From Alphaproteobacteria bacterium (GTDB lineage: Bacteria; Pseudomonadota; Alphaproteobacteria; Rhizobiales; Aestuariivirgaceae): 14,271 bases of DNA. Each line of letters starts with the position of its first letter. The first letter of the stretch is position 1. Under the pieces are notes generated by a model. That model saw only the letters and a program-made list of their open reading frames with translations. It was not told the DNA's origin and did not search any database. The stretch spans positions 1-14,271 of the forward strand of contig JAGRLX010000066.1 in the NCBI GenBank assembly GCA_020441605.1. Reading direction: 5' to 3'. Below are positions 14,108 to 14,271 of this stretch, piece by piece. Position numbers and translations under genes: made by a program.

Positions 14108-14148
14108 TTAGAGGAATTTGACTTCCCGCCCCGTTTCCCCTATGTCCG

Positions 14149-14196
14149 CCCCATCACATGACGCTTGAACGTTTTCAGGCGCCGTCACACATGGGG
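14149..14196. repeat. Long imperfect inverted repeat
   Basis: Outer arms CCCCAT (14149-14154) and ATGGGG (14191-14196) and an inner stem CGCTTGAA (14162-14169) with TTCAGGCG (14174-14181, one G-T pair, loop CGTT) fold back on each other, joined by TGA/TCA. No run of T follows, so it is not a typical terminator. It lies between the DUF4145 gene and the next gene. Confidence 0.5.
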
Positions 14197-14220
14197 TTCT
14201 GATGTTCCCGGGAGGTGACG

Positions 14221-14271
14221 ATGCCAACATCCGGCAGCGAGTTTCGCCCCCGGGTGCGAAGTGCGTTTGAG
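14221..14271 (+). CDS. 5' end of an unidentified gene
   Basis: An ATG at 14221 opens 17 codons (MPTSGSEFRPRVRSAFE) that run off the right edge. A strong Shine-Dalgarno, GGGAGGTGA, ends 2 bases before it, which is the main support. The base composition returns to high G+C. Seventeen residues are too few to name a family. A competing ATG at 14202 hits a stop (TGA) before the window ends. Confidence 0.5.
   Translation, partial: MPTSGSEFRPRVRSAFE

Overview
The window reads as chromosomal DNA of an alphaproteobacterium, most likely Hyphomicrobiales (Rhizobiales). The grounds are the aerobic-type CobT, the alphaproteobacterial form of L28, the ccmC-ccmD-ccmG run, a dapF-mtaB-ftsY-yciB cluster, and high G+C with abutting or 4-base-overlapping genes. 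No rRNA, tRNA, CRISPR array, integrase or insertion sequence was recognised. Most of the window is housekeeping.

Layout. 1-1335 (+): 3' end of cobT (cobalt insertion into the B12 corrin ring), overlapped by a secreted phytase-like esterase-fold protein. 1356-2362 (-): rpmB (L28) with a strong promoter and an intrinsic terminator, followed by a hexapeptide-repeat acyltransferase of the type often linked to phosphonate genes. 2375-2995: a 621-base gap with no convincing gene but with the rpmB promoter and several palindromes. 2996-4442 (+): ccmC-ccmD-ccmG for cytochrome c maturation, without ccmA/ccmB beside them. 4468-4968 (-): a MarR regulator, divergent from a Nudix hydrolase (5225-5770, +); two small palindromes lie between them. 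5804-10111 (-): dapF-mtaB-ftsY-yciB, an operon whose genes overlap or abut: diaminopimelate epimerase (lysine/peptidoglycan), tRNA methylthiotransferase, SRP receptor and a septation-linked membrane protein. 10200-12298 (+): an MFS transporter and an AspH/LpxO-type hydroxylase. 12388-13242 (+): an AroE-family paralogue with an altered substrate loop and a hairpin over its ribosome binding site. 13346-14107 (+): a visibly AT-richer zinc-ribbon/DUF4145 gene that looks like an accessory insertion. A long imperfect hairpin and the first 17 codons of another gene close the window.

How genes work together. CcmC, CcmD and CcmG act in one periplasmic pathway: haem handover to CcmE, and reduction of apocytochrome cysteines. 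DapF, MtaB, FtsY and YciB share transcription more than function, linked by wall precursor supply, translation fidelity, membrane targeting and division. The right end (AroE-like, DUF4145, hairpin, partial gene) is the least ordinary part. I found no clear new multi-gene system; the best leads are the RBS-masking hairpin with the atypical AroE, the low-G+C DUF4145 gene, and the split ccm cluster.
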